DNA from: Phaseolibacter flectens ATCC 12775
Lineage (GTDB): Bacteria; Pseudomonadota; Gammaproteobacteria; Enterobacterales; Enterobacteriaceae
Assembly (NCBI RefSeq): GCF_000518745.1
Contig: NZ_KI912487.1
Coordinates: forward strand, 653,954-717,953
DNA length: 64,000 nucleotides
Direction: 5' to 3'
Numbering within the stretch: position 1 is the first letter of the stretch; the number at the start of each line of letters is the position of its first letter. Of this stretch, positions 27,622-37,767 are shown piece by piece. The notes beneath the pieces were generated by a model. That model was not told where the DNA came from. It saw only the letters and a list, made by a program, of their open reading frames with translations, and ran no database searches. The position numbers were made by a program, and so were the translations under genes.

Positions 27622-28453
27622 CCTCCCCCCTTATAACGGCTTTCGACTTAGTAAACTGCGGCTGTCGTTCCAATACCGCGGGCCTCAATACGCCACCCTC
27701 ATGACGTCTCAACCAACGCTCTTTAAAGGGCGCACCGTAATTTACTTTACTGACCCCATACCGGACAAAGTATCCCCGCTGAGATTTATCCACCCCCCAA
27801 TCATTCGCTTCGCATTGCGTCATTCCGGATAGATACGATTGCCATCGAATGTTATCGACTAGCACTGATGAGCCGCGGCTAGCCTGCTGCTGATCGCCTG
27901 AACCCATCATTGCCGCACCTTTACTGGTATGATGCAAAAACACAATAGAGCATCCAGTGTTAGCAGCGATGGCTTCCATACGACCAATAACTTGAGCCAT
28001 GGGGCCACTCGCATTTTCTTCCTCAATGTGGAATCTGCGCAAAGTGTCCAACAGCATAAAGCGACGTCCCTCAGCGGCTCGCTTTAAATATTCGTACCAA
28101 TCCTTATTTGTGATATCGGGACATTTTCCGATCAATGGGTCAATCAGAAGGCCGTCAGCTACCGTGTGCTGTTGCTCAGTTGTCAGTTGCATCCCGAGCG
28201 CGTGTAGACGGTGATGTATAGCTATAGGCGGATCTTCTGCAGGCAAATAAATAACTGGCCCAGTAGGTAAATCACCAACTCCCAATAGATCGGGGCCGCC
28301 AGCAATTTGCATGGCAAGCTGTAGTGCCAACATAGATTTCCCCGCTCCCCCCGGTGAGACTAGTGCGCCGACGGTGCCGGCAATCATATTAGGTAGAACG
28401 TAATCAATGGGTGGCGGCTGTTTGGTAAAAGCTCCCATGAGATCGAGAACCAT
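27608..28453 (-). CDS. repA: IncQ-type RepA replicative helicase
   Basis: Ring helicase that unwinds the origin in IncQ plasmids such as RSF1010. The 281-residue protein closely resembles RSF1010 RepA: PPPIDYVLPNMIAGTVGAL, Walker A SPGGAGKSMLALQLA (about residues 33-47), VIYLPAEDPP, LLDTLRRFHIEEENASGP with the Walker B aspartate, and SGDQQQASRGSSVLVDNIRW. It forms an operon with alpA (4-bp gap upstream) and repC (14-nt overlap downstream). An IncQ helicase on a chromosomal island means the element has, or had, its own replication. No RepB primase gene is seen. Confidence 0.92.
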   Translation of the reverse strand: MVLDLMGAFTKQPPPIDYVLPNMIAGTVGALVSPGGAGKSMLALQLAMQIAGGPDLLGVGDLPTGPVIYLPAEDPPIAIHHRLHALGMQLTTEQQHTVADGLLIDPLIGKCPDITNKDWYEYLKRAAEGRRFMLLDTLRRFHIEEENASGPMAQVIGRMEAIAANTGCSIVFLHHTSKGAAMMGSGDQQQASRGSSVLVDNIRWQSYLSGMTQCEANDWGVDKSQRGYFVRYGVSKVNYGAPFKERWLRRHEGGVLRPAVLERQPQFTKSKAVIRGEDENW

Positions 28454-28457
28454 AGCG

Positions 28458-28685
28458 CTAGTTCCTTATAAAACCGGGACGGCGGGCTTGAATGCCGGAT
28501 GATTTTCGCGCTTCAATCCACTCCTCCACATCGGCTAAATCCCACACTACATTTCGACTCGTTAGCGCAATACGAGGTGGAAACTCACCACGCTGCTCTA
28601 GGTTATAAATTGTGCGCTCACACAGCGGGATCATCGCCAGCAAGGTTTTTTTATTAATAAGGGTTTTGTTCGTGATGCCATGCAT
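28458..28685 (-). CDS. AlpA-family excisionase/regulator
   Basis: A 75-residue helix-turn-helix protein of the AlpA/MerR-like class that often controls the integrase or excision of integrative elements. The motif LLAMIPLCERTIYNLEQRGEFPPRI is the family signature, followed by WDLADVEEWIEARK. ATG at 28685 has a perfect GGAGG seven bases upstream. An upstream GTG at 28706 would put the Shine-Dalgarno sequence inside the gene. It leads the repA-repC operon and is divergent from the next gene. Confidence 0.88.
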   Translation of the reverse strand: MHGITNKTLINKKTLLAMIPLCERTIYNLEQRGEFPPRIALTSRNVVWDLADVEEWIEARKSSGIQARRPGFIRN

Positions 28686-28761
28686 TATCTGACCTCCATC
28701 AGTCACTTACGAATATGTGCCTAATAATGCCTCGCCATGCGCTCTTGCGTCGCGCAGTTAA

Positions 28762-29796
28762 TTGACTAAAATTGATGACATGAAAAATCCATCAATTTTT
28801 ATATGGGAAGATTGCTATCCCACCGTAGCCGAAGCCATTCAAAAGTTTCAGGCTTGCTGGCGGCGGTCTTCGACGGCAACGAGTAAACATACTCTGCGAT
28901 TAGTAGAGGATCTTATTGAACCCGGTCTTAGTGCCTATGTGGCAACGCTGCCGCAGCCATATAGACATTATGTTCCGGGGATAGAGAGTGAATATAGTTT
29001 TAGCAGTATCATAGAAAATCTTGGTTTCGATAAGATGGCGCTCGTACAGCGAATGCTACTGAAGGCATTTAAACCGCCGAAAGATAGCCAACCGAAGGAG
29101 GATGTGCAGTTCGTTGCGACGTTAGAAACTCTGATTGGATTAATTGATGCTTGCAGGCGTAAACGTCCAATAAACACGACAGTCCAAGTCATGCCATTGA
29201 AAAATACTCGCCCACAAGGATTTTGTAAATTTTGCGGCACCCTTACTGTTTACACTCTACTCGCTGAAGGTCTGGAAGAAATAGAGATATACCCGCCACC
29301 AACATCACCAAATGCAAAACAAACAACCTTACGTTTAAGCCATAAATATTGTGTGGATCACCGGCCAAAACTAACGAATGACGAGTGGAACCCTAAATAT
29401 CGCAAAGCAGCACGTTCAGAAACAAATTTTAATCTCGAACTCAGAAGACTAACTTTTCAGTCAGCTAAAGTTAGCATCCCTTACGGAGAGTCGGGCGATA
29501 TGCTGATAGACAGCTATATCCATCACTATGTTTACAAGCATAGCTTTCAGCCAACGGACGAAGCCGAGTTGCGTCATCATGCACGCCTAATGGTAGATGC
29601 GAGACTATCAGATCGTAAAAAGAAAATGGTGCTACTGCAGCGCTACGGGCTCAGTCAATCTGAGATCGCACGAATACTAGGAATTGCTCGCCAGCAGGTA
29701 TTTAGAGACTTGGCCTCGGTTCCCGCCTTATTCCGTCAACTTCCTACGATTGAAAGCTTCCATGCTCGTTTATTTTCAGGAAATCTAACTAAATAA
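28762..29796 (+). CDS. Unknown protein with cysteine/histidine knuckle and C-terminal HTH
   Basis: Not recognised as a named family. The 344-residue protein has a possible zinc-binding set: FCKFCG near residue 155 and HKYCVDHRP near residue 195. The C-terminal part (about residues 283-320) contains a sigma-factor-like helix-turn-helix (LQRYGLSQSEIARILGIARQ). The start is uncertain, TTG at 28762 or ATG at 28780, and neither has a strong ribosome site. It is the only island gene on the plus strand, divergent from alpA and convergent with the integrase gene (13-bp gap). A regulator of excision or replication is plausible. Confidence 0.6.
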   Translation: MTKIDDMKNPSIFIWEDCYPTVAEAIQKFQACWRRSSTATSKHTLRLVEDLIEPGLSAYVATLPQPYRHYVPGIESEYSFSSIIENLGFDKMALVQRMLLKAFKPPKDSQPKEDVQFVATLETLIGLIDACRRKRPINTTVQVMPLKNTRPQGFCKFCGTLTVYTLLAEGLEEIEIYPPPTSPNAKQTTLRLSHKYCVDHRPKLTNDEWNPKYRKAARSETNFNLELRRLTFQSAKVSIPYGESGDMLIDSYIHHYVYKHSFQPTDEAELRHHARLMVDARLSDRKKKMVLLQRYGLSQSEIARILGIARQQVFRDLASVPALFRQLPTIESFHARLFSGNLTK

Positions 29797-29809
29797 TGCG
29801 CAGCAAGAA

Positions 29810-31012
29810 TTATTCTCGCAGTTTTTTAACTGTCCATTCGTCAATCATGTCCGCCCAATCTTGCAGCATGCCCGTACGCTGCTCGCGATATTCCGCTTTG
29901 TTGTATACCGCTCTTACACCCTTTTGTTCATGCGCCAGACTCTTCTCAATCCAGTCGGTGTTATAACCAGCTTCATGCAGTAAGGTGCTGGCCGTGCGTC
30001 GCAGATCATGAGGTCCGAACTTATCAAGGGACTGACCATCTTTCTGCGCGGCTTTATAGGTTAGTGACAGAACTCGATTAATCGTGGCGCTACTCATTGG
30101 CAAATCAGAGTCGTACCGTGACGGTAATATGTAGTCTGAACCGCCCGCAAACGTTTTTAGAGCAATGAATATATCTAAAACCTGACGAGACAAAAATACC
30201 AAGTGCGGGTTACGACGTTTCATCCGCTCTTTTGGTATCGTCCAAAGTGCCTCATTAAAATTGATCTCATCCCACGTCGCATTGGTCAGCTCACTTTTAC
30301 GCACCATAGTTAGCAACAATAATTTCGCTGCCACTCGAATATTTGGCGTTGTACCTACTTTCTCTAAATATTGGTACATCAAGCCAATTTCTTCTGGGGT
30401 TAGTGTGCGATCACGCGGATCGAACCTAGCGATAGACGCAGGACGCACCCGATCAGCAGGATTCTCAACCTTTTGTCCACGCTCAATCGCCCAACGAAAC
30501 ACTTGCAGTACAATATCGCGGGCATGTACTGCGGTAGCCGGAGCGCCTCGCGCCACAATGGCATCGGTTAAGGCGCGCAAATCTTCATGAGTAATCTCAA
30601 TTAGCTTCTGGTTGCCAAACTTTGGCTTTAGCTCTCGCCCATAAACTGAGCGGCGCATGTCTCGCGTGGAGTCAGCCATTTGATAGCCACGCAGCCACTT
30701 CTCAGCCCACGCATCAAACGTCTCGGCCCCTTTGGTGCGCGCCTTAGTTCGAGCTTTCTCCCTAGCAGGTGACTTACCTGCTGACACCATCTTTTTCGCC
30801 TCTCCTAAGAGCTCTCTGGCTTCAGCGAGTGTGATGCCCCCAACGCCATAACGCCCGAACGTAATAGTCTCCTGGCGGCCGTTGATTGAATAATTGTAGC
30901 GAAATGAAATGGAACCTGCCGCGGTAACTGCCACGTACAGGCCATCTCGGTCATTCACCTTATAGAGTTTTTCTTTCGGCTTAAGGTTACGCAGTTTGGT
31001 ATCAGTCAGCAT
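29810..31012 (-). CDS. int: P4-type tyrosine integrase
   Basis: Site-specific recombinase that integrates and excises the island at guaA. The N-terminal DUF4102-type arm-binding domain (LTDTKLRNLKPKEKLYKVND) is followed by a SAM-like core-binding domain. The catalytic domain has Arg in MVRKSELTNATW, the HxxR box in GPHDLRRTAS, a His in SLAHEQKG and the nucleophile Tyr in RAVYNKAEYRE. About 400 residues from ATG at 31012, where homology starts; ATG at 31030 or GTG at 31021 are alternatives. It lies beside the guaA attachment site, as usual for this class. All catalytic residues are present, so excision is possible. Confidence 0.93.
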   Translation of the reverse strand: MLTDTKLRNLKPKEKLYKVNDRDGLYVAVTAAGSISFRYNYSINGRQETITFGRYGVGGITLAEARELLGEAKKMVSAGKSPAREKARTKARTKGAETFDAWAEKWLRGYQMADSTRDMRRSVYGRELKPKFGNQKLIEITHEDLRALTDAIVARGAPATAVHARDIVLQVFRWAIERGQKVENPADRVRPASIARFDPRDRTLTPEEIGLMYQYLEKVGTTPNIRVAAKLLLLTMVRKSELTNATWDEINFNEALWTIPKERMKRRNPHLVFLSRQVLDIFIALKTFAGGSDYILPSRYDSDLPMSSATINRVLSLTYKAAQKDGQSLDKFGPHDLRRTASTLLHEAGYNTDWIEKSLAHEQKGVRAVYNKAEYREQRTGMLQDWADMIDEWTVKKLRE

Positions 31013-31036
31013 AGTAGTCACAAATCCCATATAAAA

Positions 31037-31188
31037 ATACCATGCTTAGAAATCAATTCATATCTCATGAAAAACCCAGTAAATACGGGGTTATCGCGAG
31101 ATTTAATACCATGACACCACTGAATAAAATGGCATGGTATCTAACGCCAAGCATGGTATTTTGCTAAATCAATACCCCGTACCATGCC
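31037..31188. repeat. Repeated GCATGGTAT sites upstream of integrase
   Basis: ATACCATGC at 31037-31045, ATACCATGA near 31106-31114, GCATGGTAT at 31132-31140 and 31151-31159, and ACCATGCC at 31181-31188 are copies of one motif in both orientations. The density between the integrase gene and the attachment core suits arm-type integrase sites or operator sites. Confidence 0.6.
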
Positions 31189-31220
31189 ATATATAAATGG
31201 TGCTTGGCAATGCATAAGAT

Positions 31221-31333
31221 TGCCAGACACTGCCAGACACAAAAACAAAAAAGCCCGCAATGATGCGGGCTTAGAGGTGTTTATTGCTTTTACGTGCCAG
31301 CTATTGCTAGACGTTAGATTATTCCCACTCGAT
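31221..31333. repeat. Right island boundary: att core and flanking repeats
   Basis: Two tandem TGCCAGACAC units (31221-31240) are followed by the guaA terminator, a diverged spacer with TGCCAGC and TGCTAGAC, and the core ATTCCCACTCGAT at 31321-31333, which encodes the last residues of GuaA. It mirrors the left boundary at 15249-15352. The repeated TGCC(A/G)GACA units are candidate integrase-binding sites. Confidence 0.85.
31247..31271 (-). terminator. Rho-independent terminator after guaA
   Basis: Reading the minus strand, stem GCCCGC/GCGGGC with loop ATCATT is followed by six T. It lies about 50 bp beyond the guaA stop and inside the island relative to the attachment core. Confidence 0.9.
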
Positions 31334-32899
31334 GGTGGCGGGGGGTTTGCCGCTAATATCATAAACCACGCGCGAGATGCCGCTGATCTCATTGATAATA
31401 CGGTTGGAAACAAGGCCAAGGAAGTCATAAGGAAGATGGGCCCAGTGTGCCGTCATAAAATCAATGGTCTCGACTGCGCGTAAGGAGACAACCCAATCAT
31501 ACTTGCGCCCATCGCCCATCACCCCCACAGAGCGTACTGGCAAAAATACGGTAAAGGCCTGACTGACTTTGTCGTATAAGTTTGCTTTGCGTAGCTCTTC
31601 AATAAAGATGGCATCAGCTCGGCGCAGTAAGTCACAGTACTCCTTTTTCACTTCACCCAAGACTCTGACGCCCAGACCGGGACCTGGGAAGGGATGACGG
31701 TAAAGCATCTCAGCAGGTAAGCCCAACTCTAAACCTATCTTACGGACTTCATCTTTAAATAACTCTTTCAACGGCTCGACGAGCCCCATTTTCATCTCTT
31801 CAGGTAAGCCCCCCACATTGTGGTGAGATTTGATCACATGGGCTTTGCCAGTTGCCGATGCCGCAGATTCAATGACATCCGGGTAAATGGTTCCTTGTGC
31901 TAACCATTTCACATCCGTGATCTGACTGGCTTGCTGGTCGAAAACGTCAACAAAGACTCGCCCGATGGTTTTACGTTTCGCTTCAGGCTCATCGATCCCT
32001 TTTAAGGCATCGAGGAAACGTTTTTCAGCCTCAACGTGCACAATATTCAGCCCAAAGCGATCACCAAACATTGCCATCACTTGCTCTGCCTCATTAAGAC
32101 GCAGTAAGCCATTGTCCACAAAAACACAGGTCAGCTGTGAACCAATGGCCCGGTGCAATAAGAGCGCCGTTACCGAAGAGTCCACACCACCTGACAAACC
32201 TAAAATCACCTTATCTTGGCCAACTTGTTCACGTAAACGTTGTATTGCATCGTCAACAATATTTGCCGCCGTCCACAGCGCTTGGCACTGACAGATATCG
32301 AGGACAAAACGTTGTAATAATGCAAGTCCTTGGGCGGTGTGGGTCACTTCCGGATGAAATTGTACCCCGTACAGTTTTTTCTGTTCATTCGCCATCATGG
32401 CATAAGGACAAGTGCTGGTTCGGGCAAGGGTTTCAAAACCCGCTGGGATGGCTGAAACTTTGTCACCATGGCTCATCCACACATCCAAGAGTGAATGACC
32501 TTGCGTATCTTTGCTATCTTCGATGCCCGCCGTTAACAGACTCTCACGGATAATTTCTACCTGCGCATAACCAAATTCACGCTGATCAGAGCCTTCAACT
32601 TGACCACCTAGTTGTAATGCCATGGTTTGCATACCATAACAGACACCAAGTACAGGAATACCGGCGCTGAATACGTAATCTGGCGCACGTGGACTGCCAG
32701 CTTCAGTGGTACTTTCTGGCCCACCCGAAAGGATGATGCCCTTCGGATCAAATTCGCGGATCTGCGCTTCAGTCACATCCCACGCCCAAAGTTCACAATA
32801 AACGCCAAGTTCACGTACTCGGCGCGCCACCAGCTGAGTATACTGAGAGCCAAAATCAAGGATAAGAATACGGTCTTTATGGATATTGTCTGTGCTCAT
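31319..32899 (-). CDS. guaA: GMP synthase (glutamine-hydrolysing)
   Basis: Converts XMP to GMP with ATP and glutamine. The N-terminal class I amidotransferase has the nucleophile cysteine in [10 protein letters not shown] (about residue 86) and His/Glu in [10 protein letters not shown]. The ATP pyrophosphatase domain has the PP-loop [11 protein letters not shown] (about residue 235). The 526 residues end in IEWE, as expected. The 3' end is the island attachment site but the reading frame is intact. The gene follows guaB after 66 bp. Confidence 0.98.
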   Translation of the reverse strand: MSTDNIHKDRILILDFGSQYTQLVARRVRELGVYCELWAWDVTEAQIREFDPKGIILSGGPESTTEAGSPRAPDYVFSAGIPVLGVCYGMQTMALQLGGQVEGSDQREFGYAQVEIIRESLLTAGIEDSKDTQGHSLLDVWMSHGDKVSAIPAGFETLARTSTCPYAMMANEQKKLYGVQFHPEVTHTAQGLALLQRFVLDICQCQALWTAANIVDDAIQRLREQVGQDKVILGLSGGVDSSVTALLLHRAIGSQLTCVFVDNGLLRLNEAEQVMAMFGDRFGLNIVHVEAEKRFLDALKGIDEPEAKRKTIGRVFVDVFDQQASQITDVKWLAQGTIYPDVIESAASATGKAHVIKSHHNVGGLPEEMKMGLVEPLKELFKDEVRKIGLELGLPAEMLYRHPFPGPGLGVRVLGEVKKEYCDLLRRADAIFIEELRKANLYDKVSQAFTVFLPVRSVGVMGDGRKYDWVVSLRAVETIDFMTAHWAHLPYDFLGLVSNRIINEISGISRVVYDISGKPPATIEWE

Positions 32900-32965
32900 G
32901 CATTTGTTCCGGGCGATAAACTGATGTAGGTGAAAATCTCCCTTTAACAGGGAGAGCTGAAAAAA

Positions 32966-34432
32966 TTAAGAACCCATCCGGTAGTTTGGCGATTCTTTGG
33001 TAATGGTGACATCGTGCACATGACTTTCTGAGATGCCAGCGCCACTGATGCGAACAAATTCCGCCTTAGTGCGTAATTCATGAATAGTGGCACAACCGGT
33101 CAATCCCATACAAGAGCGTAATCCCCCCATCTGCTGATGGACAATCTCTTTAAGATGGCCTTTATAAGCAACCCGCCCCTCAATCCCTTCTGGAACCAGT
33201 TTGTCGGCTGCATTGTCTGACTGGAAGTAGCGATCGGATGATCCTTTCGACATGGCACCAAGGGAGCCCATGCCACGATAAGATTTGAACGAGCGTCCTT
33301 GGTACAATTCAATTTCACCCGGCGATTCTTCCGTACCCGCCAACATGGATCCCACCATCACACAAGATGCCCCTGCTGCGATCGCTTTTGCAATGTCCCC
33401 CGAAAAACGAATACCACCATCCGCAATGACTGGGATGCCTGTCCCCTCTAAAGCACTGACTGCATCCGCAACCGCGGTAATTTGTGGCACACCAACACCG
33501 GTGACAATCCGCGTGGTACAGATCGATCCAGGACCAATTCCCACTTTGACTGCACTGACACCCGCCGCCGCTAACGCTTTCGCCCCTTCAGCTGTCGCAA
33601 CATTGCCTCCAATGATTTGCAGATCCGGATATTTCTGCCTTGTTGCGCGTATACGCTGCAATACTCCTTCAGAATGACCATGAGAAGAGTCAATCAGCAG
33701 GACATCAACCCCGGCGGCGACCAATGCATCAATGCGATCTTCATTGCCAGTGCCCGCTCCGACCGCAGCCCCGACCCGTAAGCGCCCTTCAGCATCTTTA
33801 CAGGCATGGGGTTTACGCTCTGCTTTCTGAAAATCCTTCACAGTGATCATACCACGCAGGTGAAACGCGTCATCCACCACCAGCGCCTTTTCAACGCGAC
33901 GTTCATGCATTTTTTGCAGAACAATCTCCCGTGATTCCCCTTCTCTGACGGTAACCAATTTGTCTCTTGGCGTCATCACGGCGGAAACCGGCAGACTGAG
34001 ATCAGTGACAAAGCGGACATCTCGCCCAGTAATGATGCCAACTAATTGATGATGCGCGTCAACCACCGGATAACCGGCAAAACCATTGATCTGAGTCAGA
34101 CGATGAACCTCATTGAGCGTGGTATCGGGTAAGACGGTTTGAGGATCGGTAACCACCCCGCTTTCGTGTTTTTTTACCTTACGTACTTCTTCCGCTTGAC
34201 GTTCAATGGTCATGTTTTTATGAATAAAACCTAATCCGCCTTCTTGGGCAAGCGCAATGGCTAATCGTGCTTCGGTGACGGTGTCCATCGCCGCAGATAA
34301 CATGGGAATATTAAGACGAAGGGTTTGCGTTAATTGTGTGCTAAGATCAGCAGTATTAGGCAGAACGGTGGAGTGAGCTGGAACAAGTAAAACATCATCA
34401 AACGTGAGGGCTTCTTTAACAATACGCAACAT
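32966..34432 (-). CDS. guaB: Inosine-5'-monophosphate dehydrogenase
   Basis: Oxidises IMP to XMP with NAD, the first committed step to GMP. The TIM barrel starts with [19 protein letters not shown]. Two CBS domains are inserted at about residues 95-200. The catalytic cysteine lies in [11 protein letters not shown], and the flap region is near residues 395-440. The 488 residues equal the E. coli enzyme. It forms the guaBA operon and is divergent from xseA, with a spacer of about 160 bp. Confidence 0.98.
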   Translation of the reverse strand: MLRIVKEALTFDDVLLVPAHSTVLPNTADLSTQLTQTLRLNIPMLSAAMDTVTEARLAIALAQEGGLGFIHKNMTIERQAEEVRKVKKHESGVVTDPQTVLPDTTLNEVHRLTQINGFAGYPVVDAHHQLVGIITGRDVRFVTDLSLPVSAVMTPRDKLVTVREGESREIVLQKMHERRVEKALVVDDAFHLRGMITVKDFQKAERKPHACKDAEGRLRVGAAVGAGTGNEDRIDALVAAGVDVLLIDSSHGHSEGVLQRIRATRQKYPDLQIIGGNVATAEGAKALAAAGVSAVKVGIGPGSICTTRIVTGVGVPQITAVADAVSALEGTGIPVIADGGIRFSGDIAKAIAAGASCVMVGSMLAGTEESPGEIELYQGRSFKSYRGMGSLGAMSKGSSDRYFQSDNAADKLVPEGIEGRVAYKGHLKEIVHQQMGGLRSCMGLTGCATIHELRTKAEFVRISGAGISESHVHDVTITKESPNYRMGS

Positions 34433-34594
34433 GGCAATATCCCGACCTGGTTGAGGAATAACAGATAAAATATTGCCGATGCATTATACAGGCTATGGAC
34501 AAATCTCTCCAGTTATTTTTACAAAAGTCTTGATCCCATGCTAGGTTGGCGTAATATCACAGGATCATACTGTCATTAATATTAATCTGCTTGA

Positions 34595-35980
34595 ATGGGC
34601 CTCATGTTACAACCTGATACCAACAATATCTATTCCGTTAGCCAACTGAATCACGCAGTCAGGCAACTCTTAGAACAACAGATGGGACGTATCTGGTTAA
34701 CTGCCGAAATTTCTAATTTCAGTCGTCCATCATCAGGGCACTGGTATTTGACCTTAAAAGATCAGCACGCCCAAGTGCGCTGTGCCATGTTCCGTAACGC
34801 CAATCAGAAAGTCAGCTTTGTTCCTGCCAATGGCTTACAAGTCCTCGTCCGTGCCTCTGTCACCCTGTATGATCCTCGTGGTGACTATCAGTTATTGATT
34901 GAAAGTATGCAGCCGGCCGGCGAAGGTGTGTTGCAACAACGCTTTCAAGCATTAAAATTGCAATTACAACAAGAAGGGCTGTTTGATGTTGAACGCAAAA
35001 AACCCCTTCCTTCACCCGCACACTGTATTGGCATTATTACCTCTCGCAGCGGCGCTGCCCTACACGATATGCTCAATGTGCTACGTCGCCGCGATCCGCT
35101 GCTAAAGATTGTGATCTACCCAAGCCAAGTCCAAGGCCATGAAGCCACAGCCTCACTAGTAAAAGCAATCAGTGTGGCGAATAAACGTCAGGACTGCGAT
35201 GTGTTGATTGTTGGACGGGGCGGCGGTTCCCTCGAGGATCTGTGGAGTTTTAACGAAGAGGCCGTCGCCAGAGCCATCGCTGCCAGTCAATTACCCGTGA
35301 TAAGTGCCGTTGGTCATGAAACAGATGTGACCATTGCTGATTTTGTCGCTGATTTACGTGCGGCTACGCCTTCTGCAGCCGCTGAGCTGGTGAGCCGTAA
35401 TCAAATGGAAATCGTACGCCAATTTCAATCCGCACAGCAACGTGCCGCCATGGCGATGGATTATTATCTCGCCCAACAGCACCGCTTGTTTAGTCAACGC
35501 CATCATCGTTTGCAGCAGCAACATCCTCGACTACAAGTGGCAAGGCAGCAACACCAGTTACTGCAATTTGAATCGCGACTATTGGCCGCCTTACGCGTCC
35601 GTTTGCGTGTACTAGATTTGCAACAACAGAAATTGCAGCAAAGATTATACCACCAGCATCCTCAAACGAAGCTGCATTCAGCAGTCCAACAGGTTCAATC
35701 CTGTCACCGTCGCTTACTGGACGCCTTACACGATCAGTTACAACCGTTGCAATCCCATTTTACGGCATTGGTGATCCGTTTGGAAAGCGTCAGTCCTTTA
35801 GCAACTCTGGCACGTGGCTACAGTGTCAGTCGAGATCAACATGGCGGGATTGTGAAAAAGGTCTCTCAATTGAAAAAAGGTCAACCACTGGTTACCCGTT
35901 TTACCGATGGCTGGGTAGAAAGTGAGGTGACTCAGATTATCAAACAAAAGAAATCGAACGCAGGCGTCGCAGAGAAATAA
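34595..35980 (+). CDS. xseA: Exodeoxyribonuclease VII large subunit
   Basis: Single-strand-specific exonuclease subunit used in repair; it works with XseB. The OB-fold N-terminus ([30 protein letters not shown]) and the catalytic domain ([13 protein letters not shown]-like, [32 protein letters not shown]) are intact, and a long glutamine-rich coiled coil follows to about residue 400. ATG at 34595 or, nearer the homologous N-terminus, 34604. It is divergent from guaB, as in E. coli. Confidence 0.96.
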   Translation: MGLMLQPDTNNIYSVSQLNHAVRQLLEQQMGRIWLTAEISNFSRPSSGHWYLTLKDQHAQVRCAMFRNANQKVSFVPANGLQVLVRASVTLYDPRGDYQLLIESMQPAGEGVLQQRFQALKLQLQQEGLFDVERKKPLPSPAHCIGIITSRSGAALHDMLNVLRRRDPLLKIVIYPSQVQGHEATASLVKAISVANKRQDCDVLIVGRGGGSLEDLWSFNEEAVARAIAASQLPVISAVGHETDVTIADFVADLRAATPSAAAELVSRNQMEIVRQFQSAQQRAAMAMDYYLAQQHRLFSQRHHRLQQQHPRLQVARQQHQLLQFESRLLAALRVRLRVLDLQQQKLQQRLYHQHPQTKLHSAVQQVQSCHRRLLDALHDQLQPLQSHFTALVIRLESVSPLATLARGYSVSRDQHGGIVKKVSQLKKGQPLVTRFTDGWVESEVTQIIKQKKSNAGVAEK

Positions 35981-36113
35981 CGCAGTTAAACCGCAGGTTT
36001 TGTATGCAGGGGGACGGCGTGACGTCAATGTTGAAGTCACCCCGACCCGCTATACTGGATGGATAACCCGGTTAGCCTCTAATCCGTGCTAACCAAGCTA
36101 ACAGCTCATTCCA

Positions 36114-37604
36114 CTATTTTTTATTTTTTTTCAGGTGTGACATCAGACGCTGACGTTTACGCTGTTGGGTCGGGGTCAATAAGTTACGCTTATTGGCATA
36201 AGGATTCGCCCCTTCCTTGAACTGGATCCGTATTGGCGTACCCATAACATTCAGGGAACGGCGATAATAGTTCATCAAGTAACGTTTGTAAGAATCCGGT
36301 AAATCCTTCACCTGATTACCGTGGATCACCACAATCGGGGGATTATAGCCGCCCGCATGTGCATATTTCAGTTTAACTCGACGTCCTCTGACTAATGGCG
36401 GTTGATGATCGTCAATCGCCATATGCATGATACGTGTCAGCATGGATGTACTCACTCGACGAGTGGAGCTATCGTAGGCTTCCAGTATCGATTCGAACAG
36501 ATTACCTACCCCACTGCCATGCAGAGCAGAAATAAAATGCACGCGGGCAAAATCAATAAAACCAAGACGATGATCCAGTGTCTCTTTAACCTGTTCTTTG
36601 ATTTCTTGAGATAAACCATCCCATTTATTGACCACAATCACCAGAGAACGTCCACTGTTTAGAATAAACCCTAACAAGGACAGATCCTGATCAGAAATAC
36701 CTTCGCGTGCATCAATCACTAATAGCACGACGTTGGCATCTTCGATCGCCTGCAGGGTTTTAATCACAGAGAATTTTTCTACCGTGTCATGGATTTTTCC
36801 TCGTTTACGCACCCCTGCCGTGTCAATCAAGACATATTCACGCTCATCACGTTGCATTGGGATATAAATGCTGTCTCTGGTTGTGCCTGGCATATCAAAA
36901 ACAACGACCCGATCTTCACCCAAAATCCGGTTAGTTAGGGTCGATTTCCCGACATTAGGTCGACCAACAATGGCTAACTTGATCGGCAGATCTCGAGGAT
37001 CAAATGCCTCTTCTGGCTCATCGTCTGGGATCGCATCGTCATCGGCTTCTTGCGCTGCCCAATAAGCGGCATTTTCCTCTTCTTCCGTAAGGGGAGGCAT
37101 ATCGTCTTGCTTGTCCGCAAAAGGCAATAATACCGTTTCAATCAAACTGGTGACACCACGACCGTGGGACGCGGCAATCGGATGAATGTCTCCCATCCCT
37201 AAAGACCAGAAGTCAATCACTGCCGCATCCGCATCCAGACCATCGGTTTTGTTAGCCACTAAAAAGGTAGCCTTTTGCCGAGAACGCAGGTGTTTCGCAA
37301 TTTGTTCATCAGCCGGCATCACGCCAGCGCGGGCATCAACCATAAATAGCACAATGTCAGCCTCTTCAATCGCCATTAACGATTGATGAGCCATATGCAT
37401 CTCAACGCCATGTTCATCGCCATCAATACCACCCGTATCAATAACAATAAACTCCTGACCTTCAATCTCCGCCCGCCCATATTTACGATCACGGGTCAGT
37501 CCTGGAAAATCAGCGACCAACGCATCACGGGTGCGAGTGAGTCGATTAAATAGTGTGGATTTTCCGACATTCGGGCGCCCAACCAGCGCAACCACAGGAA
37601 CCAT
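36114..37604 (-). CDS. der: Ribosome-assembly GTPase Der (EngA)
   Basis: Essential double GTPase for 50S assembly. Two G domains each start with [10 protein letters not shown] (about residues 8 and 215), each with a DTGG/DTAG switch, and NKTD or NKWD for guanine binding (about residues 118 and 330). The acidic linker ([16 protein letters not shown]) and the KH-like C-terminal domain are present. 496 residues. It is convergent with xseA and is separated from bamB by a terminator, so it should have its own promoter around 37620-37690. Confidence 0.97.
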   Translation of the reverse strand: MVPVVALVGRPNVGKSTLFNRLTRTRDALVADFPGLTRDRKYGRAEIEGQEFIVIDTGGIDGDEHGVEMHMAHQSLMAIEEADIVLFMVDARAGVMPADEQIAKHLRSRQKATFLVANKTDGLDADAAVIDFWSLGMGDIHPIAASHGRGVTSLIETVLLPFADKQDDMPPLTEEEENAAYWAAQEADDDAIPDDEPEEAFDPRDLPIKLAIVGRPNVGKSTLTNRILGEDRVVVFDMPGTTRDSIYIPMQRDEREYVLIDTAGVRKRGKIHDTVEKFSVIKTLQAIEDANVVLLVIDAREGISDQDLSLLGFILNSGRSLVIVVNKWDGLSQEIKEQVKETLDHRLGFIDFARVHFISALHGSGVGNLFESILEAYDSSTRRVSTSMLTRIMHMAIDDHQPPLVRGRRVKLKYAHAGGYNPPIVVIHGNQVKDLPDSYKRYLMNYYRRSLNVMGTPIRIQFKEGANPYANKRNLLTPTQQRKRQRLMSHLKKNKK

Positions 37605-37694
37605 AATAAAGCCTCATTACAAAAAAAATCGACCGGAGCGCATCCTTCATTCATGCTAACCCGACCTCTGTATTCATCCGATCCAGCTATGGCT

Positions 37695-37732
37695 GAAATA
37701 AATAAACGGCCCCCTGGATACGGGAGCCGTTA
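37695..37732 (-). terminator. Terminator between bamB and der
   Basis: Reading the minus strand, AACGGC and GCCGTT pair together with an inner CCC/GGG, and a T-rich tail (TTTATTTATTT) follows. It lies just beyond the bamB stop and ends the rodZ-to-bamB direction of transcription. Confidence 0.75.
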
Positions 37733-37767
37733 ATATAGCACGCCTGAATGCGTTTGACTGATTTACC

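Larger units (their letters stand above)
15340..31333. mobile_element. 16-kb integrative genomic island at guaA 3' end
   Basis: The island is bounded by 13-bp direct repeats (15340-15352 and 31321-31333) that equal the guaA 3' end, a known insertion hotspot. The tyrosine integrase lies next to the intact guaA. Cargo runs as integrase, unknown HTH protein, AlpA, RepA, RepC, a noncoding origin-like region, a degenerate serine recombinase, an SNF2 ATPase, a methyltransferase and a Res-like helicase-nuclease. The three large cargo genes look richer in G+C than the flanking chromosome, so the island seems to be a composite. No relaxase or coupling protein is present, so transfer would need a helper or transduction. 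Confidence 0.9.

Noticed and set aside
15340-31333. Island considered as plasmid contamination in the assembly because of IncQ RepA
   Set aside because: Both ends join smoothly to chromosome with attachment cores and an integrase, so integration explains it better.
36070-36092. Stem with 6-bp arms between xseA and der considered as a bidirectional terminator
   Set aside because: Short stem with an 11-nt loop and no T tract on either side.
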